Position numbers and translations under genes: made by a program. The notes beneath the pieces are model-generated. The model did no database searches, was not told the DNA's origin, and worked only from the letters and a program-made list of their open reading frames with translations. From RZZS01 sp964498755 (lineage in GTDB: Bacteria > Pseudomonadota > Alphaproteobacteria > Micavibrionales > Micavibrionaceae): DNA of 64,000 nucleotides. The stretch is taken from NCBI GenBank assembly GCA_964498755.1, contig CAZCIB010000004.1, forward strand, positions 11,288-75,287. The letters run 5' to 3'. This document shows positions 42,788 through 52,884 of this stretch, piece after piece (the first letter of the stretch is position 1; each line of letters starts with the position of its first letter).

Positions 42788-43333
42788 TCAGAAGAAAGTC
42801 CATATCATATCCACATTACCTCCGGCGCCACAAGCTGTTGTAAGACCCGCAACAGTTACGGGAGTCGCAGCATCGAAGGTACTGCCGCCTGCTTGAAGAC
42901 TGACGAAATCAGAGTCATTTTCGTTGAACGTCGTCCCGAGCTGGATACAGGCATCACTTGGCACTTGAGTAAACTGTATTGTAAAAGTGGTCGTCGCTCC
43001 AGTTATCAGAATTGTATCGTTCCAAGGATGCGTGGCGTTACCGGTACCGGGGTCATAAACGCCGGATGGAAAACCGTTAAGGTTCACGAGGGTAGGCGTA
43101 ATGTCTCCGGTACCATAAGTGCTTTGTCCCTGGAAAGCTCTTTGAACCTGCTGTTTAAGCGTGGCCAGAATCCGCACGGCGTCGTTGACGTTATTGCCCT
43201 GCGTCACAAGACGATACGTCGCAATGCCCGCGAGCAGTAAAAGCGCGCCAACGCCAACAACAAGTAAAAGTTCGAGCAAAGAGAAACCCCTTTCGTTTCT
43301 CCGCGCCGCAATGTTTTTTTGAAGTACCGACAT
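42788..43333 (-). CDS. pilS: Type IVb major prepilin (PilS family)
   Basis: 181 residues. Class III leader MSVLQKNIAARRNERG is cut before FSLLE, giving Phe1 and Glu5 of the mature pilin (E21 in the precursor). The hydrophobic helix LLELLLVVGVGALLLLAGIA follows. The body resembles R64 PilS, with Cys-Cys pair (SDACIQ and TTACGAG) for the D-loop. GGAGG lies about 8 bases upstream. A prepilin peptidase (PilU) is not in the window. Confidence 0.93.
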   Translation of the reverse strand: MSVLQKNIAARRNERGFSLLELLLVVGVGALLLLAGIATYRLVTQGNNVNDAVRILATLKQQVQRAFQGQSTYGTGDITPTLVNLNGFPSGVYDPGTGNATHPWNDTILITGATTTFTIQFTQVPSDACIQLGTTFNENDSDFVSLQAGGSTFDAATPVTVAGLTTACGAGGNVDMIWTFF

Positions 43334-43358
43334 AGGTTTCTCCTCCTCCTATGAATTA

Positions 43359-44423
43359 TCAGGTTTGGACCTGAATTTGTTGAACAACCCCGTATAATGC
43401 TGAAATTAAAACACCAATCACTACTGCTATCAAGAATAACACAATTACATTTAATACTTTCATAATTTGAGATACTTTTTCTACAAGTTCTTCAACCCAT
43501 GATCGCGTTATTTTCACGAGGTTTTTGTCAAAATCCCTTAAACGGGCATAAATCCTTAAATCAGCGATAATTTCCTCGTCGGGAAACCTGTAACCCGTGT
43601 TGTATAAAGCATCCCCGAGATTGGCGCCAGAAGTGATATAGCGCTTTACGGCGTCAATTCTCTCGGCCAGATAAGGGTCGGCGCTTTTGCCAATGCGTTT
43701 CAGCGAAACATCGTCAAGCTTGACGCCTGCGCTCATCATCGAAGAAATAGAAAGCAGAAATGCTGATCCCTGCAGCATCCGGTAAAGGCTCCAGGGAATC
43801 ATGTTTTCAACTAGAAGACGCGATTTTCCGGTCCATCTCGGCAGGGAAAAAGCGATAATTATAATGGCCATAACCATGAACACAGCAATTCCAGCTCCAT
43901 TATTTCTAATGAAAACAGTAGCTTGAGCAACCATACCGGCAAATCCGGTCCATTCTTCCGTGGGCAGAATTTCCGAGAAAGTAGGAATAACCATATAGGA
44001 AGCCAGCATTAAGGCGGCGATCAACATTGCAAACAGCAAAAGAGGATAGGCTGAATTACTGATAATTGCGTTTTTGATATTGGATTGTTGCTCCACAGTT
44101 CTTGCAACCGTGTAAAGGGCCTCGGAAAGTTGTCCGGAGGCCGCGCCTGTCTCGAGAAGTATTGCCTCCGAGCTTGGCACGTAAGGCCCGACGCAACTTC
44201 CGAAATTCATGCCGTTGGCTACGCTTTTGCGCCAGCGACCATAAAGACCTGAAAGAACCGAACCTTTTGATCTTGCGGCAAGAGTCTGGATCTGCAGAAG
44301 GGCGGCATCAAGAGAAACGCCGTTTTCCAGGAGTTGCGCAAGCTTTGTGTAAAAACGCTGCCGGTTTTTCGCGTTAAACTCGAATTTGACGGAAAGAAGG
44401 AAAAAGGAATTGTTATTGATCAT
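43359..44423 (-). CDS. pilR: Type IVb pilus inner-membrane protein (PilR, T2SSF family)
   Basis: 354 residues with two T2SSF repeats and about three membrane spans (YPLLLFAMLIAALMLASYMV, IAVFMVMAIIIIAFSL, VLNVIVLFLIAVVIGVLISAL). It is the platform for the PilQ ATPase. It overlaps pilQ by 4 bases. Confidence 0.92.
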   Translation of the reverse strand: MINNNSFFLLSVKFEFNAKNRQRFYTKLAQLLENGVSLDAALLQIQTLAARSKGSVLSGLYGRWRKSVANGMNFGSCVGPYVPSSEAILLETGAASGQLSEALYTVARTVEQQSNIKNAIISNSAYPLLLFAMLIAALMLASYMVIPTFSEILPTEEWTGFAGMVAQATVFIRNNGAGIAVFMVMAIIIIAFSLPRWTGKSRLLVENMIPWSLYRMLQGSAFLLSISSMMSAGVKLDDVSLKRIGKSADPYLAERIDAVKRYITSGANLGDALYNTGYRFPDEEIIADLRIYARLRDFDKNLVKITRSWVEELVEKVSQIMKVLNVIVLFLIAVVIGVLISALYGVVQQIQVQT

Positions 44424-45967
44424 GTCTTTCTTCTGTCAGGTATTTGTATAAGGCCGACAACGCGTTCGGCGTCGCCGGGGTCAACTTCTCCCGCAAGTAT
44501 CCTGTCAACAGTGTGCTCGATCATGCTCCGCCCGCCAAGTTGCGTGAGCCAGTGTTTTTCAGCCTCATTTTTGCGGTTGTCCGTAACATATTCCATGAAA
44601 GTGGCGTCAGGCATGATGATTTCCGCCACGACTGTCCGCCCGGAATAGCCACTGCCAAAACCGCATTGCTCGCAGCCCTTTGGATTTCGCCGCCTGATTT
44701 TTTCAATGGGGATTTCAGCGGATTCAAGACGCGCCAGCAGTCCATATGAAAGATCGCTTTCTTTTGTCGTCAAAGAACAATTCGGACAGATAACGCGAAC
44801 AAGGCGCTGGGAAATAAGCCCCGTTAACAAAGTCGGGTCGCAGAGTTTGTAATTCTCGACTTTCAGGTCGCGCAGACGAAATGGAATCGTCATCGCGTCG
44901 TTAGAGTGCAAGGTCGTCCAGACTTGGTGACCTGTCATGGCCGCTTCAAACGCAAGCTGCGCCGATGCGGCGTCCCTCACCTCGCCAATCATGAGCCTGT
45001 CCGGGTTGGAGCGCAGAGAAGCCGAAATTGCCTTTGTGAATTCTTCCGTCCTCGCCTGTGCGGAAGACGCGTTTACAACGGGCATCTGCACTGCCCCGGG
45101 TATGGGATATTCTGGCGGGTCCTCCACAGTATAGATCGCAATATTGTAATGATGTTCCTGCAGAATGGAGATAATGTTTCTTTGCAGGGTCGTTGATTTA
45201 CCGTGTCCGGTTGGGCCCGCCACGATGTTGATGCCAAAAGGCTTCGCGCGCAGCGTTTCAAAGTCTTCAAGCTGTTCCGGCGTAAAGCCGAGGCTGACAA
45301 TATCCGCTGATTTTTGTTCGTCCGCCGAATAAAGGAGGCGGATAATCATGGCGCGTCCCCCGAACGTCGTCGGGTTGAACTGGAGACGCAGCGAGATAAT
45401 GCCTTCGGGCAATTGCAAGTCCTTGCGGTTGGAAACCCTCGCGCCCTGATATTCGTAAGGCTGGTAGTTTACGTCCGCGGCGTCCGCCATGGTAAAAGCG
45501 GCGGCGCAGAAATTATGCCCGAATTCCGGCGGCCATTCCGCTATATGGGTCATCAGTCCGTCAATGCGCGCTCTGACCGTACACGACGCCTCGTTTACGA
45601 CGACGTGTATGTCAGACGCCCGCCGTTTGGCCATTTCACCGACCAGACTCAAAACCTCGCGGCGCATGCGCGCCTCGTCCTGACCGGATCTTGAACGGAA
45701 TTCCGTGGCTCTTTCGTAGCAGACTTGCACGCGTGATATGTCGACAGGCTCAATTTTCAGCTCGGGCAGATCATTTACTTTCGCCTCTTCAATAAGCGTC
45801 AATACGAGCGGATTATTAATATGCGATTTTGAAACCAGAAGGCGCCCGTCCAAAAAAAGAGCCGCAATTTGGCGCAGCTGGTCGCCACGATCAAGGATGC
45901 CGCCCTCAGCCGTGATGGGCAGGCTGGGATCCCAGATGTCTGACTGATTGGGCTGAAATAGCTTCAT
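44420..45967 (-). CDS. pilQ: Type IVb pilus assembly ATPase (PilQ, GspE family)
   Basis: 515 residues. Walker A GPTGHGKSTTLQ near residue 250, then the Asp and Walker B boxes (TVEDPPEYPIPG, DRLMIGEVRDAASA) and the arginine-rich region. A C-terminal zinc-binding site is formed by two CxxC pairs (VICPNCSL and GCEQCGFG). It powers pilus extension. No pilT-type retraction ATPase is seen in this window. Confidence 0.93.
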   Translation of the reverse strand: MKLFQPNQSDIWDPSLPITAEGGILDRGDQLRQIAALFLDGRLLVSKSHINNPLVLTLIEEAKVNDLPELKIEPVDISRVQVCYERATEFRSRSGQDEARMRREVLSLVGEMAKRRASDIHVVVNEASCTVRARIDGLMTHIAEWPPEFGHNFCAAAFTMADAADVNYQPYEYQGARVSNRKDLQLPEGIISLRLQFNPTTFGGRAMIIRLLYSADEQKSADIVSLGFTPEQLEDFETLRAKPFGINIVAGPTGHGKSTTLQRNIISILQEHHYNIAIYTVEDPPEYPIPGAVQMPVVNASSAQARTEEFTKAISASLRSNPDRLMIGEVRDAASAQLAFEAAMTGHQVWTTLHSNDAMTIPFRLRDLKVENYKLCDPTLLTGLISQRLVRVICPNCSLTTKESDLSYGLLARLESAEIPIEKIRRRNPKGCEQCGFGSGYSGRTVVAEIIMPDATFMEYVTDNRKNEAEKHWLTQLGGRSMIEHTVDRILAGEVDPGDAERVVGLIQIPDRRKT

Positions 45968-45976
45968 AAAACCTGC

Positions 45977-46498
45977 CTATTGCGACCATCCAAGTACGGA
46001 GCGACCGGCGTTGCCGGAAATAATAACTTCGGTTGGCGTAATTTCATCAACGCTATTTCCGTCCGGCAGCAATTCTCCCGCCCTTACCTGTATGATTGCT
46101 GAATCTCTCATAAGCCGGGCCTCAAGTTCGTTGACCGGACCGAATATCTCCAGAATCTCCCATACCTTTTCAGGCTCCGACTGTTCTGCTTCTTGCGGCG
46201 GCTCGGAGAGCAGAGTTTCGTTGAGCGTCATTCCAGGGTTGCCGCTGGAAAATCCTGCGAGCATGGCGTCGTTCTCTGTGGCCAGATCATTGAGTCTTTT
46301 AATAAGGCGGGCTCTCTCAAGGCATAACGTATAACGATCGATATCGGCTTGCACGGCGGCAAGGTCGGTTGGCGTTTGCCTAAGCGCCGTTTTCGGCAGA
46401 GGACAAGGGTCTTCGCCCACTTGCGCCAGCGCCGGCCCGTAGTTAAGGATAGTTGCCATAAACAGAATCAAGATTGTAAACAGTCGGCTCATAAACAT
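45977..46498 (-). CDS. pilP: Type IVb pilus protein PilP
   Basis: 173 residues with a signal peptide (FTILILFMATILNYGPALA). N-terminal coiled region, then C-terminal domain with GELLPDGNSVDEITPTEVII, typical of the PilP family that bridges the inner-membrane complex and the secretin. Position between pilO and pilQ is the R64 order. Confidence 0.82.
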   Translation of the reverse strand: MFMSRLFTILILFMATILNYGPALAQVGEDPCPLPKTALRQTPTDLAAVQADIDRYTLCLERARLIKRLNDLATENDAMLAGFSSGNPGMTLNETLLSEPPQEAEQSEPEKVWEILEIFGPVNELEARLMRDSAIIQVRAGELLPDGNSVDEITPTEVIISGNAGRSVLGWSQ

Positions 46499-46501
46499 AT
46501 T

Positions 46502-47872
46502 CTACTGCAATTCCTGGGCTGCGCGAAGAGCTTCGCTGTCAAACAAAAGTTTGGACTGGTATGTCCAGTTGCGGTTACGAACATCCCAGATGATATTTTG
46601 CAGCCTTAAGCCGGGAAGGTCAAAAAGACTCATGAGTGATGAAGGCGGGGTTTCCGTGACGAAATCGATATCAAGGTATGGCGGCGGAGCCGGGGGCGGA
46701 TCATTTGTCGGTATGCGGGCGGTATTTCTTTGTTGCGGAGGTTGGGGCTTTTGATGGCTGACGCGCATTTGCCCGTCATCGCTAAAGCGTTGATCTAGCA
46801 AAAGAATAGCCCTGTCTCGTGAGATAACGTTTACCGTTCGGATAATATGCCCGCTTTTATCGAGCGTTAGTCTGACGCGAAATTCATTTGTTCCCGAAAA
46901 TTGCTTGCTGGCCTCATCCGGAAATTGTTCCAGAGCGTCTTTGATCATGCCAAGGCCTCCGCCCCCCTTACGCCACGTGGCTTCCGCAAATGTCCCGTCG
47001 CACTGAACACTCTGAAGCTGCCAGCCTGGAACGGGGTGCACAATCCTGTCAAATGCATGCAGACACGAGCGAATAACAGAGCTCGGCAGCGGAAGTTGCA
47101 GGCCCGAAAAGTTAATGGCAATTGAGTTGTCAGAGGGCATCTCTCTCGGTGGCGGAGCAATAATATCAGGAACAGGCCCGGTAACTGTAATTTTTGGTTT
47201 ACTTGACAGCGCGGGACCCTGGTTCATTACGCTAGGCAAAAGCGCAAAAATAATCGTCGCAATTAAAAACAGCAGGGCTGCAAACAAAGCGAGATTTTTA
47301 TTTCTTTTGCCCCCGAAAACCGCGTCAAGTTTCGATGGCCTGAGCGTATAGGGCGCGTCGCTTGCCTCCAGCAATTTATCAATCGGAATTTCTTCGCCGA
47401 CCTCGGGCAAATTCCATGCGGCAGGCGCATAAGACCGAGGCCATTTGTAATCTTTATTCTTTTTAACGAAATGCTTGTACGCATCCTCTTCCGAAAAAAA
47501 GATCCGATCTCCGTCAGGGGCAATTGCATCGGCATGGACCGCAAGGTACCACCAGCAGTTATCTGCGGCAAAAACGCCGTGCCATTCCCCGACAAGGGAG
47601 TCGGCGGCGATTGCGGCGCCAGAAGGCATGCCGATCTTGTGACCCTTATAAAGGTAGCCGAAGCCTTGCTGGTTTGTCAGCGAGCTTCTCAAAACGTAAA
47701 AGTCAGCATCGAGTTTTTTTGACCGCTCGTTTAACATCGAGCTATCTGAAATAGACTCGCATGTCAGCCACGTCATGCCTACGGCATAACGCTTGTCTTT
47801 AAACATTAATATGCCGCTGTTTTCCGGATCCATCTCTGAAAAACTGGGAGTTTTTTTTGCGGACTCTTCCAT
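46502..47872 (-). CDS. pilO: Type IVb pilus protein PilO (pilin accessory)
   Basis: 456 residues. Cytoplasmic N-terminal domain (FGYLYKGHKIGMPSGAAIAA) is followed by one membrane span at about residue 200-220 (LALFAALLFLIATIIFALLP) and a periplasmic domain. The layout and position between pilN and pilP match R64 PilO. Confidence 0.82.
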   Translation of the reverse strand: MEESAKKTPSFSEMDPENSGILMFKDKRYAVGMTWLTCESISDSSMLNERSKKLDADFYVLRSSLTNQQGFGYLYKGHKIGMPSGAAIAADSLVGEWHGVFAADNCWWYLAVHADAIAPDGDRIFFSEEDAYKHFVKKNKDYKWPRSYAPAAWNLPEVGEEIPIDKLLEASDAPYTLRPSKLDAVFGGKRNKNLALFAALLFLIATIIFALLPSVMNQGPALSSKPKITVTGPVPDIIAPPPREMPSDNSIAINFSGLQLPLPSSVIRSCLHAFDRIVHPVPGWQLQSVQCDGTFAEATWRKGGGGLGMIKDALEQFPDEASKQFSGTNEFRVRLTLDKSGHIIRTVNVISRDRAILLLDQRFSDDGQMRVSHQKPQPPQQRNTARIPTNDPPPAPPPYLDIDFVTETPPSSLMSLFDLPGLRLQNIIWDVRNRNWTYQSKLLFDSEALRAAQELQ

Positions 47873-47891
47873 CTTTTGAAGGTCCTTCTCT

Positions 47892-49508
47892 TTATCTTCC
47901 GGAAATAGTCAATGGTTCTTCGGGCAAGATTTCCGCTGTTATCAATAAAATGGTAACCTCTTTTGTTTTTTCCGCGCTTTTTGAACCGCCGGTAAACAAG
48001 CCGCCAGGCGTACCTTCCCGCTCGAGCCCCGCCTGATTTCTTTCGAAACCGGCAAGAATAAGCGTTTCTCCGGAAGCCAGAACGGCATTCTGGACAAAAC
48101 CGGTAGTTTCTACTTCCGGCAGCTGAATGGACGAATCGCCGGCCGAAAATGTTTTAAAGGGCGTTTGCGCGTCTTTAATACCAAGAGCAAGTCTGAGCAA
48201 AACACGGTTTTCCTCGATCACGCGCGGCAAAATGTTCATCGTCAGCCCGATATTAACTTCACCAGGCTCGAGCGACGTCGTAACATCGCCCTCATCAATC
48301 GTTGTTGTGACGCGTTCAAGGAAAGAGATAACTTGCCCGATTTGAAGCGGCGCAGGGATATCTGACAATGTAACGATGGCTCCCGCCTGGGCGACGCTGG
48401 CTTTTTCAATGTCTTCAGACGCTTCAAGGCTTGCCGTGATGACATCGGCGTCCGGCGTGGTCAGAGTCCCGCTTGCGTCCGCGCCGCTAAATCCTGTGAC
48501 GGCGTCAACTTGCGGCAAAGATCTCAGGATTCCCGTTGTTAAGCCGCCGGCCGTGGTTTGCAGTTCGAAAGGTTTGCCTTCGAGCGCCCTTTCCAGAATG
48601 GAATTGAGCCTGAGCGTGACCGAATTTACATTGGAAGTTTCCACGGCGAGAACTTTAACCGCGACCGCAACGCGGCGAAGTCTCATGCGGTTTTGTTCCC
48701 TCAGATAATCCTCAACCCTGCTGACAAGTGACGGCGGGCCGGAAACCGTTATCGTCCCTGTAGACGGAGACAGAGAGAGACTGCCTTTGTCTTCCAGCAT
48801 AACGCTGACGGCATTCTCAATTTCTTCCCAGATTTCGAGAGTTGCCTGAGTGGCGAATGAAATTTGCGGCAATGAATTACTGTCATCGTCTTCTTCGTTT
48901 TCAAGCTGATTATCCAGAACAATATTGCCGGCTAAAGAGTGCAACATAAATGTCTTGGAAATCTGCCTTGATAGCTGAATTCTTCTTCCATTGTAATGCC
49001 AGTCGGCGTCGAAAGAGTCGGAAACTTGGTCCAGAATCTCGTTCAAAGAGCCTTGCCAGACGATTTTTCCATCTGCGACTTCTCGGCCTTCAGGCGGAAT
49101 GAACCGCATCAAGCCCTCATCAACAGTCCCCTCCTGGGATTGCGTTTGCGCAACAGCGATGCGAATCCCGGTAGCCGCCTGGATCGACTGGGCAATTTCC
49201 CTGAGCGATAAAGGGCGTTCGAAAGTCAGGACAATACTATCCTCTCGCAAAAGACTCGCGGGAAGCGGCTCCCCATTCTGAATAGGGATCGCAGTCGATC
49301 CAAACCAGGGACGGTCATTTATAATCAGCGAGCTTTTGCGTTCTTTCTGTGATGGCGCAATTTCCTGAAGCGCTTTGTCAGCTTCTATTTTATTAGCCTC
49401 AATGGCGTCTTCCGTTTTAATATAATGGCCACACGCGCTCAGGGCCACGACCATGATTGCGGCGAAAAAGAAAAATGCCAATTTTTGTGTTGTATCTTGT
49501 AAGGCCAT
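47892..49508 (-). CDS. pilN: Type IVb pilus secretin (PilN, lipoprotein)
   Basis: 538 residues. Lipobox ALSACGHY after a short signal sequence. An N1/STN-like domain (LSLREIAQSIQAATGIRIAV), linker, and a C-terminal secretin domain that ends GGLFTGGSKSAEKTKEVTIL, with the conserved NMILPR-like block (TMNILPRVIEENRVLLRLAL). Forms the outer-membrane pore for the pilus. ATG at 49508 with GGGA upstream; TTG at 49514 is open. Confidence 0.93.
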   Translation of the reverse strand: MALQDTTQKLAFFFFAAIMVVALSACGHYIKTEDAIEANKIEADKALQEIAPSQKERKSSLIINDRPWFGSTAIPIQNGEPLPASLLREDSIVLTFERPLSLREIAQSIQAATGIRIAVAQTQSQEGTVDEGLMRFIPPEGREVADGKIVWQGSLNEILDQVSDSFDADWHYNGRRIQLSRQISKTFMLHSLAGNIVLDNQLENEEDDDSNSLPQISFATQATLEIWEEIENAVSVMLEDKGSLSLSPSTGTITVSGPPSLVSRVEDYLREQNRMRLRRVAVAVKVLAVETSNVNSVTLRLNSILERALEGKPFELQTTAGGLTTGILRSLPQVDAVTGFSGADASGTLTTPDADVITASLEASEDIEKASVAQAGAIVTLSDIPAPLQIGQVISFLERVTTTIDEGDVTTSLEPGEVNIGLTMNILPRVIEENRVLLRLALGIKDAQTPFKTFSAGDSSIQLPEVETTGFVQNAVLASGETLILAGFERNQAGLEREGTPGGLFTGGSKSAEKTKEVTILLITAEILPEEPLTISGR

Positions 49509-49637
49509 AGACAATTCCCGGAAGCAAAACCTGATCGATTAAATAGTAATTTCATTTTGAACGGTCTTGAAGCAATCAGCAAGCATTCTGCCATCCTTCC
49601 TTTAACAACCGGGCGCTGGCGAGACAAAGAGAATCCT

Positions 49638-51206
49638 TCAGAGAATTCTCTCTGTTTTCACAATCAAAATGACGGGACCGTCCGGATGGTTTGGCCGAAG
49701 CTCGCCAACCGGTCTTGGATTCGCCTCCATTAAACCGTTTAGCAATAGCTCGACCGCTTCTGTGAATGTCCCTTCCAAAGAGATCGCAGATTGTAAAGGA
49801 TAATCGTAACGTGAAGACCAGTGCAGTTGTACGCCAGCCTTGTCGCTCCACTCAGAGAGAACATTTCTGAGCGTTTTGCCGCTTTCAGCGTTCCAGGAAT
49901 AAAAGCCGTCTATATCAGCGCGCGCGCTTCCATTGGAGCGGCCCTCCCCGTGTCGGCCCTCCAGCGCAATTGGCGGGTTAGCTGGGTCACTGGAGACCAT
50001 TCCCGTTTTGATTTCCAGTGACGCAACGTTGCCGACTTTGTCCGCGGGCATTGCAAGAACGCTCTGAACTTCCTGAACGGGTAAAGGGGCTTGCAGCTCT
50101 TCTGGCATGTTTTCCGATCCGGGACCCGGACCATAGGAAAAAGGTTGCGGAAACAGTGGGTTATTTGAATCCGGAAGCAATTGCAGAGGCGTTTCCCGCT
50201 TTCGCGATTCTGCTGTCATAATTTGAACAGGATTTTGCGCATCCGGAGCAGGGCTGGGCGCAGGAGAAAGCGTGGCGACAAGCGTAGAGAGAGAGCTCTC
50301 AGATTCGTAGCTGTTTGGCGGCAATGCGGTAAGCGGCTCTGGAAAAAGGACCTGATTATCCGATGGCGCCGATTCACGATAAACGTCTGTTCTGGAACGG
50401 GTCCGCAGAGGATTCCGGCTCTCAGGCATAATCATAACGGCATTATCGGCAAAAGTGGCCATCAAGCCGTGAGGGGCCAGCCCTTCTTCCAGAACCTCGT
50501 CCCATGGTTTACCGCCCTGCCAGTCAATGCGTAATCCCGGATCAACTTTTTCAGAGAAGGAGTATGGGTATTCCGGCGGCACAATCTGGCTGACGGCAAG
50601 GGCAAGAGGAATATCCTGACCGAAACCGACGGCCTGTTTCATGCGCTTGGGCCGGCGAGCAGGGGCGGTTGGGGATTCCTGATCCGGATAAGCTACCTGC
50701 GCCGGCGCGTTTGCCGGAGCCTCAACGCGTGACGTTGCCTGCCGCGTTTGCGCCGCACGGCTATCCTGCAAAGGAAACAGGTTTATCACAGGAACGCTTT
50801 TGGCGTTCCGGTCCATAGCAGCGCCCCTTTCCACAGGCGGCGCTAGTGGCGTCGGCAGCTCTGGCCGCTTACGACGCAAAGGTTTACCCTGAAACATATT
50901 GTCCGAAGATTCCGGCGTGGCGTTTCTGGACGCAGGCTTTGCTGGGGCCTTCATGAAGGATTGGGGCAAAGAGCTTTTCTGCGGCGTGGCCAGCGGCTCG
51001 TTAAAAACCGGGGGGACCGGCTGTGCTGGCGGCGCATTGAAAGAGGCTTCGGGCGGGTTTTCCATTGTCTCCGTTACAATGGCGTCTTGTTCTATATTCT
51101 CAGGCGGAGTCCACTCAAATCCGGCCCATGTAGCGCGGGGAAGCGCCACGACCGCAAAAAAAGCGGCGCAGCAGAGAACAGAAATATAGCGATTTTGAAG
51201 CCTCAT
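49638..51206 (-). CDS. TcpQ/PilL-type pilus assembly protein with two STN-like domains
   Basis: 522 residues with a signal peptide (SVLCCAAFFAVVALPRATWA). Long Pro/Ser-rich linkers. Two related domains: one at about residues 200-260 (VDPGLRIDWQGGKPWDEVLEEG) and one near the C-terminus (AESGKTLRNVLSEWSDKAGV ... LLLNGLMEANPRP) that matches the TcpQ C-terminal type, which helps the secretin assemble. It lies directly upstream of pilN. Start at 51206 gives the signal peptide. Confidence 0.8.
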   Translation of the reverse strand: MRLQNRYISVLCCAAFFAVVALPRATWAGFEWTPPENIEQDAIVTETMENPPEASFNAPPAQPVPPVFNEPLATPQKSSLPQSFMKAPAKPASRNATPESSDNMFQGKPLRRKRPELPTPLAPPVERGAAMDRNAKSVPVINLFPLQDSRAAQTRQATSRVEAPANAPAQVAYPDQESPTAPARRPKRMKQAVGFGQDIPLALAVSQIVPPEYPYSFSEKVDPGLRIDWQGGKPWDEVLEEGLAPHGLMATFADNAVMIMPESRNPLRTRSRTDVYRESAPSDNQVLFPEPLTALPPNSYESESSLSTLVATLSPAPSPAPDAQNPVQIMTAESRKRETPLQLLPDSNNPLFPQPFSYGPGPGSENMPEELQAPLPVQEVQSVLAMPADKVGNVASLEIKTGMVSSDPANPPIALEGRHGEGRSNGSARADIDGFYSWNAESGKTLRNVLSEWSDKAGVQLHWSSRYDYPLQSAISLEGTFTEAVELLLNGLMEANPRPVGELRPNHPDGPVILIVKTERIL

Positions 51207-51346
51207 AATCTGTGACACTGACGTCCTGGGAAGCACACTTTTACAAACACTCACTCGAAAGTAAAAGCCTGCGCTTAAAATAGCAAGATGTTGAGTAGTG
51301 CATCTAATCTTTTTATGTGTGTTTTATGTTTGCGCCGCTAAGCGCT

Positions 51347-51652
51347 TTATCCGTAATCTACCAGCCGCCGTCTAAACAGCAAAATCCATCCGGGACGTCT
51401 TTGCCCCAAAAGCCAGGATCGAAACGCGCGCAATGCGGCGGAAAAGCTAAGTCCTTTTTTCTCGAGAAAAACAAACAAAAAGGTCAGCAGCAAACAAATG
51501 ACGAATGAAACCGGGCGGATATACCAAAGAAATATAAACCAGGGAATTGCCGCGCGCGCATCAAGCGCAAAAAAACGAACTGGGCGCATGGAATTGCGCC
51601 AATGCCAGTTGCGCTTCTCCTGTTGGACATCTTCTTCGGTCTGACGCGCCAT
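51347..51652 (-). CDS. icmT: IcmT/TraK-type protein
   Basis: 101 residues. The block HWRNSMRPVRFFALDARAAI and the two hydrophobic stretches (PWFIFLWYIRPVSFVICLLL, TFLFVFLEKKG) match IcmT of Legionella and TraK of IncI plasmids, small membrane proteins of type IVB secretion systems. It lies between DotB and the TcpQ-like gene, as in R64 where traK follows traJ. Confidence 0.82.
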   Translation of the reverse strand: MARQTEEDVQQEKRNWHWRNSMRPVRFFALDARAAIPWFIFLWYIRPVSFVICLLLTFLFVFLEKKGLSFSAALRAFRSWLLGQRRPGWILLFRRRLVDYG

Positions 51653-51711
51653 CTTGCGGTTGATTCTCCTGAAAAATCAAAATTCATGATAGCATAAAAA
51701 AGCGCATATAC

Positions 51712-52884
51712 CTAGTCATCCCCGCCTCCCCCGGCGGCCTGACAGAGCAGAAGATAGTTTCTTCGATCAATCAATCCCTTGTCAAATACCATCCCCGCCG
51801 ATTTTGCCATTGTTTGCCCGTAATAGGGCACAAGTCTCTGGATCTCTGCAGGCCATTCGACGAAATCCATTGTCATGAGTCGCTCGCGCACCTCTTCGGG
51901 GAAGCGCATCCATTCGCGCACCCCAATCCGGCCCCCGCCTTCAGCTTTGGGGACCAGAGCCTGCGTAATAATCATCCTGATTGTTTCAAGCAGGGTATAG
52001 GCCCGCTCTGCCCTTTCATCCTGCTCGAAAGTTGAAATCATACGCTGAATCGTATTTGCGACCCCGATTGTGTGCGTTGTCGTATAAACAAGGTGGCCGG
52101 TTTGCGACGCTTCCATGGCTGCGGAAATGGTCTCCCTGTCCCGCGCCTCGCCAACCAGTATGATATTAGGTTTACGGCGCAGGGCATTGCGAACGCCGCG
52201 CGCAAAGTCTGGCAAGTGTCTCGGTATCTCGGTTTGTGAAATCAGAGACCTGGGGCTTTTAATGTTATCGTAAACATATTCGATTGGCGCCTCGTAGCAA
52301 ACGACCTTGCCGCAGCCAAGCCGCCTTTCCAGAAGCATGCGCATGCCTGAAGCCAGCAAAGTCGTTTTTCCCGAGCCTGTCGGCCCTGTCACAACGACTA
52401 TGCCTTGTCTTGGGGCCCAGCCATTAATGATATCTTCCTCAATATTGAGATCGATCATCGTTGGCGGCTCATTTGGCAGGACACGCATGGTGATCTGAAC
52501 GCCGTCACGGCCTCTGGACAGAATGGCGGTAATGTTCACGCGGAACCGAATGCGCGTATATCGATCAGGGCGGATTTCATAGGACAGGTCAAGATCAGTG
52601 CCCGACGCCAGACGCGCCAGCGCCTCCGGACCATAAATGCGGGAAACGGCCACTGCCAGATCCGCGCCGTCCAGAGGCCGGAAAGTTGCGGGATAGAGCG
52701 TACCGTCAATTTCAGTGTAAACGGTCCTGTCGCTTTGAAATGTAACGTCCGAAGAATTCTTTTTAACGCAGAACAGCAAAAACGGATCGATATGTTCTTC
52801 CCGAAACCTGTCCGGCTCATCGGGCCAGGTTTGCGCAATATTATCCTTGCCTTTGAGAAGGCTTACCGGTCTGCGGGCTTCCAT
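51712..52884 (-). CDS. dotB: DotB/TraJ-type secretion ATPase
   Basis: 390 residues. Walker A GPTGSGKTTLL at about residue 165, then CYEAPIEYVYDNIKSPR (Asp/Glu box), ILVGEARDRETISAAMEAS (Walker B) and HTIGVANTIQRMI. It is a PilT-like ATPase of the type IVB secretion family. It overlaps the end of dotC by 22 bases. Confidence 0.92.
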   Translation of the reverse strand: MEARRPVSLLKGKDNIAQTWPDEPDRFREEHIDPFLLFCVKKNSSDVTFQSDRTVYTEIDGTLYPATFRPLDGADLAVAVSRIYGPEALARLASGTDLDLSYEIRPDRYTRIRFRVNITAILSRGRDGVQITMRVLPNEPPTMIDLNIEEDIINGWAPRQGIVVVTGPTGSGKTTLLASGMRMLLERRLGCGKVVCYEAPIEYVYDNIKSPRSLISQTEIPRHLPDFARGVRNALRRKPNIILVGEARDRETISAAMEASQTGHLVYTTTHTIGVANTIQRMISTFEQDERAERAYTLLETIRMIITQALVPKAEGGGRIGVREWMRFPEEVRERLMTMDFVEWPAEIQRLVPYYGQTMAKSAGMVFDKGLIDRRNYLLLCQAAGGGGDD

